Below, in pieces: positions 1-6,921 of a stretch of DNA of 10,711 nt. The DNA lies in NCBI GenBank assembly GCA_030040235.1, contig JASHUC010000375.1:1-10711 (forward strand). The letters run 5' to 3'. The translations under genes and the position numbers were made by a program. Below the pieces are notes generated by a model. It did not search any database, had not been told where the DNA came from, and worked only from the letters and a program-made list of their open reading frames with translations. This stretch comes from Gammaproteobacteria bacterium (GTDB lineage: Bacteria; Pseudomonadota; Gammaproteobacteria; Steroidobacterales; Steroidobacteraceae). Within the stretch, counting starts at the first letter, position 1. Each line of letters begins with the position of its first letter.

Positions 1-123
1 GCGCTGTCCGTCGAGACGATCGTTGAACGACAGCCACTGAGCGCCGGGCGTTGCTCGCTGTGCAACCGCGGTCGCGCTCCAGGCGAGCGCCAGGCAAGCG
101 GCCATTCCCAGGAACGATTTCAT
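1..123 (-). CDS. Partial secreted protein, N-terminus only; PQQ-dependent dehydrogenase-like
   Basis: Only the first 41 codons lie in the window; the gene runs off the left edge. It starts with ATG at 123, overlapping the stop codon of the preceding leftward gene as ATGA (120-123), which suggests translational coupling. The N-terminus is a typical Sec signal peptide: Lys at position 2, a hydrophobic core over residues 4-20, and a likely cut after the Ala-Val-Ala around residue 21. The mature start contains WLSFNDRLDGQR (residues 30-41). This resembles the W-x-x-[YF]-N-x-x-L-x-G-x-R segment that opens many periplasmic PQQ-dependent alcohol dehydrogenases (eight-bladed beta-propeller quinoproteins). 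The export signal is clear. The quinoprotein assignment rests on one short motif and is tentative; no PQQ- or metal-binding residues are visible. Confidence 0.55.
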   Translation of the reverse strand, partial: MKSFLGMAACLALAWSATAVAQRATPGAQWLSFNDRLDGQR

Positions 124-1160
124 TCTTTGAACCCATCCCGCTGCGCCTGCGGGTCCGGGATATGCATTCCCGTGCTCCAGCCGGGGCGCATCCCGTAAGG
201 GACACTCAAGAGCACCGCCTCGACCTGGCTGATCTGACCGGCGGCGTTGATCTCGAAGATCTCGTGAATCATCCAGGTCCACGGGGCGGTATTGCGCACC
301 GTGACCCGGCGGCCGTTCTTCAGCCGGTATGACCGGACGGTTGCGTCGTGGTCGAACTCGACGCCGGCGTAGACGAGACCCCGCTCCTCGTCCACCGCGA
401 GCACGCGACGATTACGCAGGCGCGTGTCCTCGTGATAGTAACCGAGCCGGAAGGCCTCCTTGCAGCTGTAGTTGAGTGGTCCCGGCGTCGCCCCGGGCGC
501 CAGCGGCCGGCCCGTGGTCTGCGTGCCGTTCTCGAGTCTCAGGCAGTCGTCGGCGAAGGGCGGCGGCTTGTCGCCCGTATTGTTCTCGATACCCGTGAAG
601 TAGCGGTTCACGATTGCGGCGAGCTGCGCTCGGCTGCGGCGCTTATCCGGGGGCAGCGCGCTGAGAAACTGCTTGCGGGGCGTTTCGCCGAGCACATCGG
701 TGCGCGCGAGTGCGCTCGGTCCGCCGGCGACGGTGGTGCCGAGCCGCGCAGCGATGCTTTCGATTTCCGTGATGTGCCGATCGACCACTCTGAGCCGTGT
801 GCCGACCAGGACCGGGGCGCCGTTCTCGCGCGCTTTGACGAAGAAGCCGATCTCACCCTGGCGGGGATCCGCGACGAACAAGCGGTACGTCTCCACGCTC
901 TGCACCGTGCGCCACAGCCCGTCGGGGAGGGTGAGCTCCACGCCGTTCTCGGTGTAGCGGGCGCGCGCTGCCAGGGGGGCCTTGGCCGGATTGTGGGAAA
1001 GCATCGCCGCGAGGTATTGCTCGGCGATGCCCTCGAGGCACATCCGATTGCATTCCGGGGCCCCGGAGCCGTTCTCGGCGGCGCGTGGCGCCGGGCTGCC
1101 GATCGTGGAGAGGCCGAGCAGCGCGACGACGCCCCCGGCAATGCGATATCTGATGCTCAT
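120..1160 (-). CDS. Exported tandem NTF2-like protein, DUF8021-type, function unknown
   Basis: The protein has 346 residues from ATG at 1160. A GTG at 1172 would add four residues, but the GGGGG lying 5 nt before the ATG favours 1160. Residues 1-28 look like a signal peptide (basic start, hydrophobic core VVALLGLSTIG, Ala-rich cut near APRA-AE), so the protein is probably periplasmic or secreted. Two regions look like NTF2/SnoaL folds: residues about 36-140 (C37-x3-C41, then YLAAML) and about 176-325 (IVNRYFTGIE, WTWMIHEIFEI). The second part resembles proteins annotated DUF8021. Four cysteines (37, 41, 206, 233) could form disulfides after export. It follows the small NTF2-like gene by 98 nt and overlaps the next gene as ATGA. 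No catalytic role can be assigned; ligand binding or an isomerase/dehydratase-like activity is possible but unproven. Confidence 0.75.
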   Translation of the reverse strand: MSIRYRIAGGVVALLGLSTIGSPAPRAAENGSGAPECNRMCLEGIAEQYLAAMLSHNPAKAPLAARARYTENGVELTLPDGLWRTVQSVETYRLFVADPRQGEIGFFVKARENGAPVLVGTRLRVVDRHITEIESIAARLGTTVAGGPSALARTDVLGETPRKQFLSALPPDKRRSRAQLAAIVNRYFTGIENNTGDKPPPFADDCLRLENGTQTTGRPLAPGATPGPLNYSCKEAFRLGYYHEDTRLRNRRVLAVDEERGLVYAGVEFDHDATVRSYRLKNGRRVTVRNTAPWTWMIHEIFEINAAGQISQVEAVLLSVPYGMRPGWSTGMHIPDPQAQRDGFKE

Positions 1161-1193
1161 GAGATCCCCCACGACGAACGTGCCACCCCTTCG

Positions 1194-1199
1194 AATATA
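1194..1199 (-). promoter_or_regulatory. Weak candidate -10 element upstream of the exported NTF2-like gene
   Basis: The leftward strand reads TATATT here, 33 nt before the chosen ATG at 1160, in an otherwise GC-rich 98-nt gap (1161-1258). No good TTGACA-like -35 hexamer lies 16-18 nt upstream, so this may be chance or a promoter that needs an activator. The rest of the gap shows no clear terminator or repeat. Confidence 0.25.
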
Positions 1200-1258
1200 G
1201 CCCAGAATCGTGCTCCGAGGCGCAGCTCGGCCGTCCGGGCTCAGCCGACGGTATGTCC

Positions 1259-1666
1259 CTAGGTAGACCCGCAGGCCGCCGGCTTGCTCACCCCGAGATT
1301 CGCCGGCCAGGAGGATGCCTTGAGATGTGCGACCTTGCCATCCCGCAGCGTGTAGAGCACGAAGAACTTCACGGTCAGAAACTCGCCTTTCCTGAGCGCA
1401 CCGAACACGAAGTCGGGCCGGTCGCGGGTCGCATGGAAGTCCATGTCGATCTCGGCGAAGAGGTGGTCCCTGTCCTGAAGAATCGTCTGTGCGCGGATCA
1501 GCTCGCGGATCCCGTCATGCGCCCAGTTGAGGAACTCGAGCAGCTCGCCCCGGCCATGCAGCAGACGCGGGCCGCTCTGGAAGATGCAGTCCTCCGTGAA
1601 CCAATCCTCGACGAGCTGCGCATCGTTGCCGGAGTTGAACGCCCGAATGTATTGCTTGAAGTCCAC
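1259..1666 (-). CDS. SnoaL-like / NTF2-like small protein
   Basis: The protein has 135 residues and is probably cytosolic. The start is GTG at 1666, chosen because a near-perfect Shine-Dalgarno AAGGAAGG (1673-1680) lies 6 nt upstream. The reading frame stays open further upstream, but that extension is low-complexity and overlaps the divergent regulatory region. The pattern is that of the SnoaL/NTF2 cone fold: an N-terminal helix with YIRAFNSGND (residues 6-15), then VEDWFTEDCIF (about 19-29), HGRGELLEFLNW in the middle, and strands ending FFVLYTLRDGKVAHLKA. This family includes polyketide cyclases, ketosteroid isomerase-like enzymes and dehydratases, plus many proteins of unknown role. It is the first gene of the leftward unit, divergent from the TauD-type dioxygenase gene. 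A partner isomerase or cyclase role in the same catabolic pathway is inference only. Confidence 0.8.
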   Translation of the reverse strand: MDFKQYIRAFNSGNDAQLVEDWFTEDCIFQSGPRLLHGRGELLEFLNWAHDGIRELIRAQTILQDRDHLFAEIDMDFHATRDRPDFVFGALRKGEFLTVKFFVLYTLRDGKVAHLKASSWPANLGVSKPAACGST

Positions 1667-1779
1667 GGCGAGCCTTCCTTCGGATGCGGCGTCAACGCTT
1701 TCGCGTAAGATGCCGCAGGAGCGCGCGAGTGTACACGCGACGGAGCGTGTGCTCGGGCAGTCCCTGAGGAGGCAGGCAA
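1667..1779. promoter_or_regulatory. Divergent intergenic region with interrupted inverted repeat
   Basis: These 113 nt separate the leftward NTF2-like gene from the rightward dioxygenase gene, so promoters for both units probably lie here. The most notable structure is an inverted repeat spanning 1726-1755. The left arm has blocks CGAG (1726-1729) and ACACGC (1733-1738), the centre is GACGGA, and the right arm has GCGTGT (1745-1750) and CTCG (1752-1755). A perfect 8-bp palindrome GTGTACAC (1729-1736) overlaps the left arm. Such a site could be an operator for a dimeric repressor, but no regulator gene is in the window. A possible -10 (TAAGAT, 1706-1711, rightward) lacks a convincing -35. A strong GAGGAGG (1766-1772) serves the dioxygenase gene. 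Confidence 0.5.
1673..1680 (-). promoter_or_regulatory. Strong ribosome binding site that decides a GTG start
   Basis: AAGGAAGG on the leftward strand lies 6 nt before the GTG at 1666. It marks the small NTF2-like protein as 135 residues rather than about 200. Confidence 0.8.
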
Positions 1780-2805
1780 ATGGACGGTGAGAGGTGCCGG
1801 CCGGTCGAGGATCCGGCGGTGTGGACGAGCGCATCGCTCGGGGGCAAGAGTGGGCTCGTCCATCCACTGCGTCCGGATCATCTCGAGGCCTTGCGCACGG
1901 TGCTCGCCCACACCCGGCACCTCGGCCTGGAGCAGATCGGGCGTGGCGAGTTCGAGCACCCGGCGGTGAACGAGCTCATGAGCGGTGTTCGCCGCGAGCT
2001 CATGCGCGGCCGCGGCGCCGTGATCCTCTCCGGAATCGACCTGGCCGCGTTCACGGAGGAGGATTTCACGCGCATCTGCTGGGGGCTCGGCACGCACCTC
2101 GGCACGGCCGCGCCGCAGAGCTATCGGCGCGATCGGCTCGGGTTCGTGCAGAAGGAGGAGCACAACCCGACCGGACGCGGGTATTTGATGGACGTCGAGC
2201 TGCGCTCGCATACCGATTTTCACGAGGTGCTCTGCCTGGCGTGCGTGCGGCGCGCCGCCAGCGGCGGGGAGAGCGGACTGGCAAGCAGTCTCGCCGTCCA
2301 CAACGCACTTCTCGAGGCCCGCCCGGAGCTGCTGCCGCCCCTCTACGCGGGCTTCTATCAGGAGTGGGCAGGCGAGCAGCGGGTCTCGACCGACAGGATC
2401 CCCGTCTTCTGTCGTGTCGAGGACAAGGTGAGCTGCTACTACCATCCGCTCGCGCTGCTCAACGCCGCGAAGGAGCTCGGCGTTTCGCTGCCCGCGCAGC
2501 TCGAGGAGGCTATGCGGGTCTTCAGGGCTCACGCAGACGCCCCCGAGCTGCGCGCGGATTTCATGCTCGAGCCCGGCGAGATCCTGCTCTGGCACAACTT
2601 TCTCGTGCTGCACTCGCGCCGGGCGTTCCAGGACTCTGCGAGCCAGAAGCGGTTGCTGCTGCGGCTGTGGCTCAACGTGCCGCAAGGCCGGCCCATGCAC
2701 CCGGCCTTCACGGGACGGGCGCGCGCGATGGACGTCGAGCACGGGAACGGACGGCCGGCCATTGATTACAATAGCAGAGCGGCCGGCGCAACAGCGCGCG
2801 GATGA
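1780..2805 (+). CDS. TauD/TfdA-family Fe(II)/2-oxoglutarate-dependent dioxygenase
   Basis: The protein has 341 residues. The ATG at 1780 is supported by GAGGAGG 7 nt upstream. The family couples oxidative decarboxylation of 2-oxoglutarate to hydroxylation of a substrate at a non-haem iron. The iron ligands are visible: H144-T145-D146 (in SHTDFHEVLCL) and the distal H278 in LHSRRAF, which matches the family's LHxRxAF segment. R291 or R295 in QKRLLLRLWLN should bind the 2-oxoglutarate carboxylate. The fold core runs from about residue 75 (RGRGAVILSGID) to 300, and the length is normal to slightly long for the family. It leads the rightward operon, with 18 nt between its stop and the next start. 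The substrate is unknown. Members act on taurine, aryloxyacids, gamma-butyrobetaine and many other compounds, so the name gives only the chemistry. It may supply the first hydroxylation of the pathway (inference). Confidence 0.88.
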   Translation: MDGERCRPVEDPAVWTSASLGGKSGLVHPLRPDHLEALRTVLAHTRHLGLEQIGRGEFEHPAVNELMSGVRRELMRGRGAVILSGIDLAAFTEEDFTRICWGLGTHLGTAAPQSYRRDRLGFVQKEEHNPTGRGYLMDVELRSHTDFHEVLCLACVRRAASGGESGLASSLAVHNALLEARPELLPPLYAGFYQEWAGEQRVSTDRIPVFCRVEDKVSCYYHPLALLNAAKELGVSLPAQLEEAMRVFRAHADAPELRADFMLEPGEILLWHNFLVLHSRRAFQDSASQKRLLLRLWLNVPQGRPMHPAFTGRARAMDVEHGNGRPAIDYNSRAAGATARG

Positions 2806-2823
2806 TGGGGTGGAATCGCGGCG

Positions 2824-3987
2824 ATGCTCAAAGCTGGAATCGATGCTTCCGAGGAGCGGGAACTACTGAGCGCGGTCGAGCGCTGGGTGGAGCGAGAGCT
2901 CGCCCCCCGGGTGCTCGAGTACGATCACGAGGACCGCTATCCACACGAGCTCGTCGAGCAGATGAAGGAGCTCGGACTGTTCGGCGCCACGATCAGCCCG
3001 CAATACGGTGGAGTCGGTCTGCCGGCTGCGACTTACGCGCGCATCGTGATGTCGATCTCCTCGGTGTGGATGTCGATCACCGGCATCTTCAATTCGCATC
3101 TCATTCTCGCGCTCGCGATCGAGCAGTTCGGCACCGAGCGGCAAAAGCGCGAATGGCTGCCGCGGCTTGCGCGCGGGGAAGTGCGCGGAGGCATTGCGCT
3201 CACCGAGCCCGATGCGGGCACGGATCTGCAGGGCATCCGCACGACGGCCCGGCGCGAGGGCGACTCCTACGTGATCAACGGCACCAAGACCTGGATCTCG
3301 AACGGCATCGAGGGGTCGTGCTTCGCGCTGCTCGTCAAGACCGATCCGCAGGCCGAGCCCCGCCACAAGGGAATGAGCCTCTTCATCGCGCCGAAACAGG
3401 ACGGCCTCACCGTCGGGCGCAAGCTCGAGAAGCTCGGTTACAAGTGCATCGACTCGGCCGAGCTCGTCTTCGAGGACTACCGCGTGCCTGCGTGGTACCT
3501 GATCGGCGAGCAGGAGGGGCAGGGCTTCTACCAAGCGACGGGCGGCCTGGCGCTCGGGCGCATCAATGTCGCTGCGCGGGGCGTGGGGATCGCCGAGGGT
3601 GCGTTGCGCCTGGCGACCCAGTACGCGCAAACGCGCAGGACCTTCGGCAAGCCGATCTGCGAGCATCAGGCGATCCAGTTGAAGCTCGCCGAGATGGCCA
3701 CCAGGGCACGGGCGGCACGGCTGCTCACGCTCGATGCGGCGGAGGTGTTCGATCACGGGAAACGCTGCGACCTCGAGGCCGGGATGGCCAAGCTCTTCGC
3801 ATCGGAGGCCGCGCTCGAGAATGCAACCGAATCGATGCGTATTCACGGGGCCTACGGTTACTCGAAGGAATACCACGTCGAGCGTTTGTACCGGGACGCC
3901 CCACTCACGTGCATCGGGGAAGGCACGAACGAGATGCAGCGGATCATCATCGCCCGCCAGTGGCTCAAGCAGCATCCGATCGCTTGA
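2824..3987 (+). CDS. Acyl-CoA dehydrogenase
   Basis: The protein has 387 residues, the usual length for the FAD-dependent family that forms trans-2-enoyl-CoA from acyl-CoA and passes electrons to electron-transfer flavoprotein. The first family signature is ALTEPDAGTDLQG (about residues 125-137), with FAD-contacting W157-I-S159. The second is the RRTFGKPICEHQAIQLKLAEM segment (271-291). The catalytic base is E366 in GEGTNEMQRIII, the position used by medium- and short-chain enzymes, so this should be a true dehydrogenase. The ATG at 2824 follows a GGGGTGG (2807-2813) by 10 nt. The stop TGA shares one base with the next ATG (TGATG at 3985-3989), so it is probably translationally coupled to the CoA-transferase. 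Chain length and branching of the substrate cannot be told. No ETF genes are in the window. Confidence 0.93.
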   Translation: MLKAGIDASEERELLSAVERWVERELAPRVLEYDHEDRYPHELVEQMKELGLFGATISPQYGGVGLPAATYARIVMSISSVWMSITGIFNSHLILALAIEQFGTERQKREWLPRLARGEVRGGIALTEPDAGTDLQGIRTTARREGDSYVINGTKTWISNGIEGSCFALLVKTDPQAEPRHKGMSLFIAPKQDGLTVGRKLEKLGYKCIDSAELVFEDYRVPAWYLIGEQEGQGFYQATGGLALGRINVAARGVGIAEGALRLATQYAQTRRTFGKPICEHQAIQLKLAEMATRARAARLLTLDAAEVFDHGKRCDLEAGMAKLFASEAALENATESMRIHGAYGYSKEYHVERLYRDAPLTCIGEGTNEMQRIIIARQWLKQHPIA

Positions 3988-5126
3988 TGAGCGCCAGCAA
4001 GCCCCTCGCCGGCATCCGCATTCTCTCCGCGGAGCAGTTCGCAGCCGGGCCGTATGGAACGATGTTCCTCGCCGCCCTCGGCGCGCAAGTCATCAAGATC
4101 GAGAACCCGCAAACCGGCGGTGATCCGGCGCGCTACGGCGGCCCGTTCATGCTCGGCGCGGCGGACAGCGAGTACTTCCAGAGCTGGAATCTCAACAAAC
4201 GCAGCATCGAGCTGGACCTCAAGTCCGAGCCGGGGCGGCGCGCGTTCCACGCCCTGGTCGCCGGCGCGGACGCCGTCGTGAACAATCTGCGCGGTGACCT
4301 CGCCTCCGAGCTCGGCCTCGACTATCGCGCATTGTCGAACGTCAAGCCGGGCATCGTCTGCGTCCACATCTCAGCTTACGGGCGCGATACCTCGCGCGCC
4401 GCATGGCCGGGCTACGATTACCTCATGCAGGCCGAGTCCGGGTTGATGCACCTGACGGGCGAGCCCGATGGCCCGCCCGCGCGCTTCGGTGCACCCTCGA
4501 TCATCGATCAGATGACGGGGATGACCGCCATGGTCGGTCTTCTCGCATCGCTGCTGCGCGCGCGTGACAGCGGGCGCGGCTGCGACGTGGATGTGAGTCT
4601 GCTCGACATGGCGTTGCACCAGCTGGGCTACGCGGCCATCTGGTATCTCAACGAGGGCCTGCGCTCGAGCCGCCAGTCGCGCAGCGCCCACTTCGCGGTG
4701 GCACCCGTACAGACGCTGCGCACCCGGGATGGCTGGATCTTCATCATGTGCATGACGGACAAGTTCTGGTTGGAGCTCGTCGCGGCTCTCGCGCGTCCGG
4801 ATCTCGCGAGCGATCCCCGATTCGCAACGCCGGTGTCCCGTGGCGTGCATCGGGAAGCGCTCACCGGGATTCTGGACGAGGAGTTCGGCCGGATGCCGAC
4901 GAGCCATTGGCTGAGCCTCCTGAGCGGCCGCTTGCCGGTGGCGCCGGTGCTCGACGTCGCCGCGGCGCTCGAGAGTCGCTTCGTCGCCGAATCGGGCATG
5001 ATCCGCGAGGTTCGGCACCCCGAGCGAGCGGATCTCAAGGTGCTGAGCAACCCCCTGAAAATCGACGGCGAGCGGCTCGAGCTCACCGCCTGCACGCCGC
5101 TCGGGAGCGACACCGGATGGTCGTGA
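3987..5126 (+). CDS. CaiB/BaiF-family (type III) CoA-transferase
   Basis: The protein has 379 residues, normal for the family. The frame is open far upstream, but that part is a shadow of the acyl-CoA dehydrogenase; the ATG at 3987 overlaps its stop codon. The N-terminus PLAGIRILSAEQFAAGPYG and LGAQVIKIENPQ (residues 31-42) are classic CaiB/BaiF, followed by NLNKRSIELDLKS (68-80). The catalytic aspartate that forms the acyl anhydride (Asp169 in formyl-CoA transferase) corresponds to D174 in SIIDQMTGM. GRGCDVDVSLLDMAL (197-210) is the conserved segment after it. It would move CoA from an acyl-CoA donor to a carboxylic acid intermediate, making the substrate for its acyl-CoA neighbours. It overlaps the MaoC-like gene by 10 nt. 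Donor and acceptor cannot be predicted; succinyl-CoA is a common donor in the family. Confidence 0.92.
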   Translation: MSASKPLAGIRILSAEQFAAGPYGTMFLAALGAQVIKIENPQTGGDPARYGGPFMLGAADSEYFQSWNLNKRSIELDLKSEPGRRAFHALVAGADAVVNNLRGDLASELGLDYRALSNVKPGIVCVHISAYGRDTSRAAWPGYDYLMQAESGLMHLTGEPDGPPARFGAPSIIDQMTGMTAMVGLLASLLRARDSGRGCDVDVSLLDMALHQLGYAAIWYLNEGLRSSRQSRSAHFAVAPVQTLRTRDGWIFIMCMTDKFWLELVAALARPDLASDPRFATPVSRGVHREALTGILDEEFGRMPTSHWLSLLSGRLPVAPVLDVAAALESRFVAESGMIREVRHPERADLKVLSNPLKIDGERLELTACTPLGSDTGWS

Positions 5127-5623
5127 AAGCCCAACCGGTCGGCCCGTCGCGCTATCGCGAGAGCTTCGGCCGCTGCTACGAGGACTTCGTCGTCGGAGAT
5201 GTCTACGAGCACCGGCCGGGCCGCACCATCACCGAGACCGATAACATCTGGTTCAGCCTCCTCACGATGAACACGCACCCGCTGCACTTCGACAGCGCCT
5301 ACAGCGCGAGGACCGAGTTCGGCCGCCCGCTCGTCAACAGCTGCCTCACGCTGTCGATCGTCGTCGGCATGAGCGTGTCGGATGTGAGCCAGAAGGCGAT
5401 CGGCAATCTCGGGTGGACCGACATCCGGCTCACCGCGCCCGTCTTCGTCGGCGATACGATCTACGCCGAGTCCGAGGTCATCGGGAAGCGGGAGTCGGCC
5501 TCACGGCCGACGCAGGGCATCGTCACCGTGCGCACGGTCGGCAAGAAGTCGGACGGCACCTCGTTCATGAGCTTCGAGCGCACGGTGCTCGTGCCCAAGC
5601 GCGGTCACGCGATCGAGGATTGA
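5117..5623 (+). CDS. MaoC-like hot-dog enoyl-CoA hydratase
   Basis: The protein has 168 residues, one hot-dog domain. The ATG at 5117 is supported by GGGAG 9 nt upstream and by coupling to the CoA-transferase through a 10-nt overlap; a GTG at 5123 is an alternative. Segments YEDFVVGDVYEHRPGRTITE (21-40) and PVFVGDTIYAESEVIGKRES are typical of MaoC proteins. The hydratase-2 motif S-G-D-x-N-P-x-H appears as T-M-N-T-H-P-L-H (50-57): the histidine H57 is kept, but the usual aspartate is N52. From memory this form occurs in a MaoC subgroup that includes itaconyl/mesaconyl-CoA hydratase-type proteins, so it may be a subgroup trait rather than loss of function. Beside an acyl-CoA dehydrogenase and a CaiB enzyme, the likely job is hydration of an unsaturated, perhaps branched or dicarboxylic, acyl-CoA, or dehydration in reverse. 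Confidence 0.87.
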   Translation: MVVKAQPVGPSRYRESFGRCYEDFVVGDVYEHRPGRTITETDNIWFSLLTMNTHPLHFDSAYSARTEFGRPLVNSCLTLSIVVGMSVSDVSQKAIGNLGWTDIRLTAPVFVGDTIYAESEVIGKRESASRPTQGIVTVRTVGKKSDGTSFMSFERTVLVPKRGHAIED

Positions 5624-5639
5624 CAGCAGGAGCACACTG

Positions 5640-6920
5640 ATGGCGGCTCGAGAAGAGACGGCGAAGGAGGGAGCGACGCGGGCGGGCGCGCCGGCACCGC
5701 CCGGGCGCGAGGTTTCCGCCGCCACGCTGATCGCAAGCGCACGAGCGCTCGTTCCGATGCTCCGCGCGCAGCAGGACGAGGCGGATCAGCGCGGCTACTA
5801 CTCCGAGGCCGTGCACCGGGAGTTCCTGCAGGCCGGGCTCTACCGCATCCTGCAACCGAAGATGTTCGGCGGCCACGAGCTCGATCTCGGAACGTTCCTC
5901 GGCGTGGTGACCGAGATCTCTCGCGGCCATCCCGCGACCGGTTGGTGCTACACGCTCGCGAGCTCGCATTGCCTGATCCTCGCCTCGCACTGGAGCGAGC
6001 AGGCGCAGCGCGAGCTGTTTGGCCCGAGCGGCGACTTCCGCTCCTCGCATCGCTCGGTTCCCACGGGCAAGCTCAAGAAGGCCGAGGGCGGCTATCTCAT
6101 CGAGAGCGGCAGCTGGTCCTATTCCTCGGGCACCAAGGTCGCAACGCACTTCGGCGGCGGGGCGCTGCTGCCGGATGCGAAGGGTAATCTCGTCAGCGTC
6201 AATTTCTTCGTGCCGCGGGACAAAGTGACGATCCTCGATGACTGGGGCGGGGAGTTGAGCCTCGGCATGCGCGGCAGCGCTTCCCACACGGTGCGCATCG
6301 AGAACGTGTTCGTGCCCGATCACCACTTCTCGTGGGGCAACTTCCTCCTCGAGCAGACCGACCCGCAGGGCACGCCCGGTACGCGGCTGCACGGCAACCC
6401 GATGTACCTCGGCGTGGTCGGCGGCCCGTACCACCTCACCTTCAGCGCCATGATGCTCGGCACCGCGCGCGCGGCGATCGAGGAGTTCGAGCAGCTCATC
6501 CGCACGCGCAAGGTGATCGGCAATCCGAACCTGTACATCTATCAGCAGACCGATGTGCAGGCGGCGCTCGGGGAGGCCATGGTGCTCGCGGACTCGGCCG
6601 AGGCGGTCATGCGGGCGGCCGTCGAGCTCTACCGCGAGGACTGCGAGCGGTGGGCGCGCAACGGCACCCCGATCGGCGCCGCCGACACGATGAAGATGTG
6701 GGCCATGGCGCGCCAGAGCTGCCTCCTCTCGTGCAACGCGGTCGAGCTCCTCTTCCGCCGCGGGACGCCCACCGTGACGACGCGCGGCCACAAGCTCCAG
6801 CGCTACTTCCGCGACATCCAGATGTACCTGGTCCACCCCGCGGCGCAGCCGTGGGTGCCGCGGGGGCGGGCGCAATCCCATCTCGGTCTGCCCGTCGAGT
6901 ACTTCAGCGCGAGGAAATGA
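5640..6920 (+). CDS. Acyl-CoA dehydrogenase-fold flavin-dependent monooxygenase, HsaA/DszC-like
   Basis: The protein has 426 residues. The ATG at 5640 is set by AGGAG 7 nt upstream (5628-5632). It has the acyl-CoA dehydrogenase fold but no C-terminal EGT catalytic glutamate. It carries marks of two-component (group D) monooxygenases such as HsaA, HpaB-like enzymes and DszC: ATGWCYTLASSH (99-110), SGSWSYSSGTKVATH (156-170) and a C-terminal RYFRDIQMYLVH (388-399). H110, S162/S163 and H399 are candidates for the active-site His/Ser/His positions known in DszC-type enzymes. Such enzymes use reduced flavin from a separate reductase to add one oxygen atom to an aromatic, steroid or heterocyclic substrate; no reductase gene is in the window. 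The first 25 residues are an Ala/Gly/Pro-rich extension. The VOC gene starts 1 nt after its stop, so the two probably act together. Confidence 0.82.
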   Translation: MAAREETAKEGATRAGAPAPPGREVSAATLIASARALVPMLRAQQDEADQRGYYSEAVHREFLQAGLYRILQPKMFGGHELDLGTFLGVVTEISRGHPATGWCYTLASSHCLILASHWSEQAQRELFGPSGDFRSSHRSVPTGKLKKAEGGYLIESGSWSYSSGTKVATHFGGGALLPDAKGNLVSVNFFVPRDKVTILDDWGGELSLGMRGSASHTVRIENVFVPDHHFSWGNFLLEQTDPQGTPGTRLHGNPMYLGVVGGPYHLTFSAMMLGTARAAIEEFEQLIRTRKVIGNPNLYIYQQTDVQAALGEAMVLADSAEAVMRAAVELYREDCERWARNGTPIGAADTMKMWAMARQSCLLSCNAVELLFRRGTPTVTTRGHKLQRYFRDIQMYLVHPAAQPWVPRGRAQSHLGLPVEYFSARK

Positions 6921-6921
6921 A

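Noticed and set aside
348..1262. Rightward open frame of about 304 codons
   Set aside because: Opposite the exported NTF2-like gene, whose signal peptide, RBS and ATGA coupling support the leftward reading.
1706..1711. Firm sigma-70 promoter for the rightward operon
   Set aside because: TAAGAT matches four of six -10 positions, but no TTGACA-like hexamer sits at the right distance.
1498..2742. Leftward open frame of about 414 codons
   Set aside because: Antisense to the TauD-type dioxygenase. Its last part falls in another frame of the NTF2-like gene; no family resemblance.
2802..3986. Fusion of an extra N-terminal region to the CoA-transferase
   Set aside because: The frame is open upstream, but that region is a +1-type shadow of the acyl-CoA dehydrogenase. 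CaiB/BaiF proteins begin at PLAGIRIL, matching the ATG at 3987.
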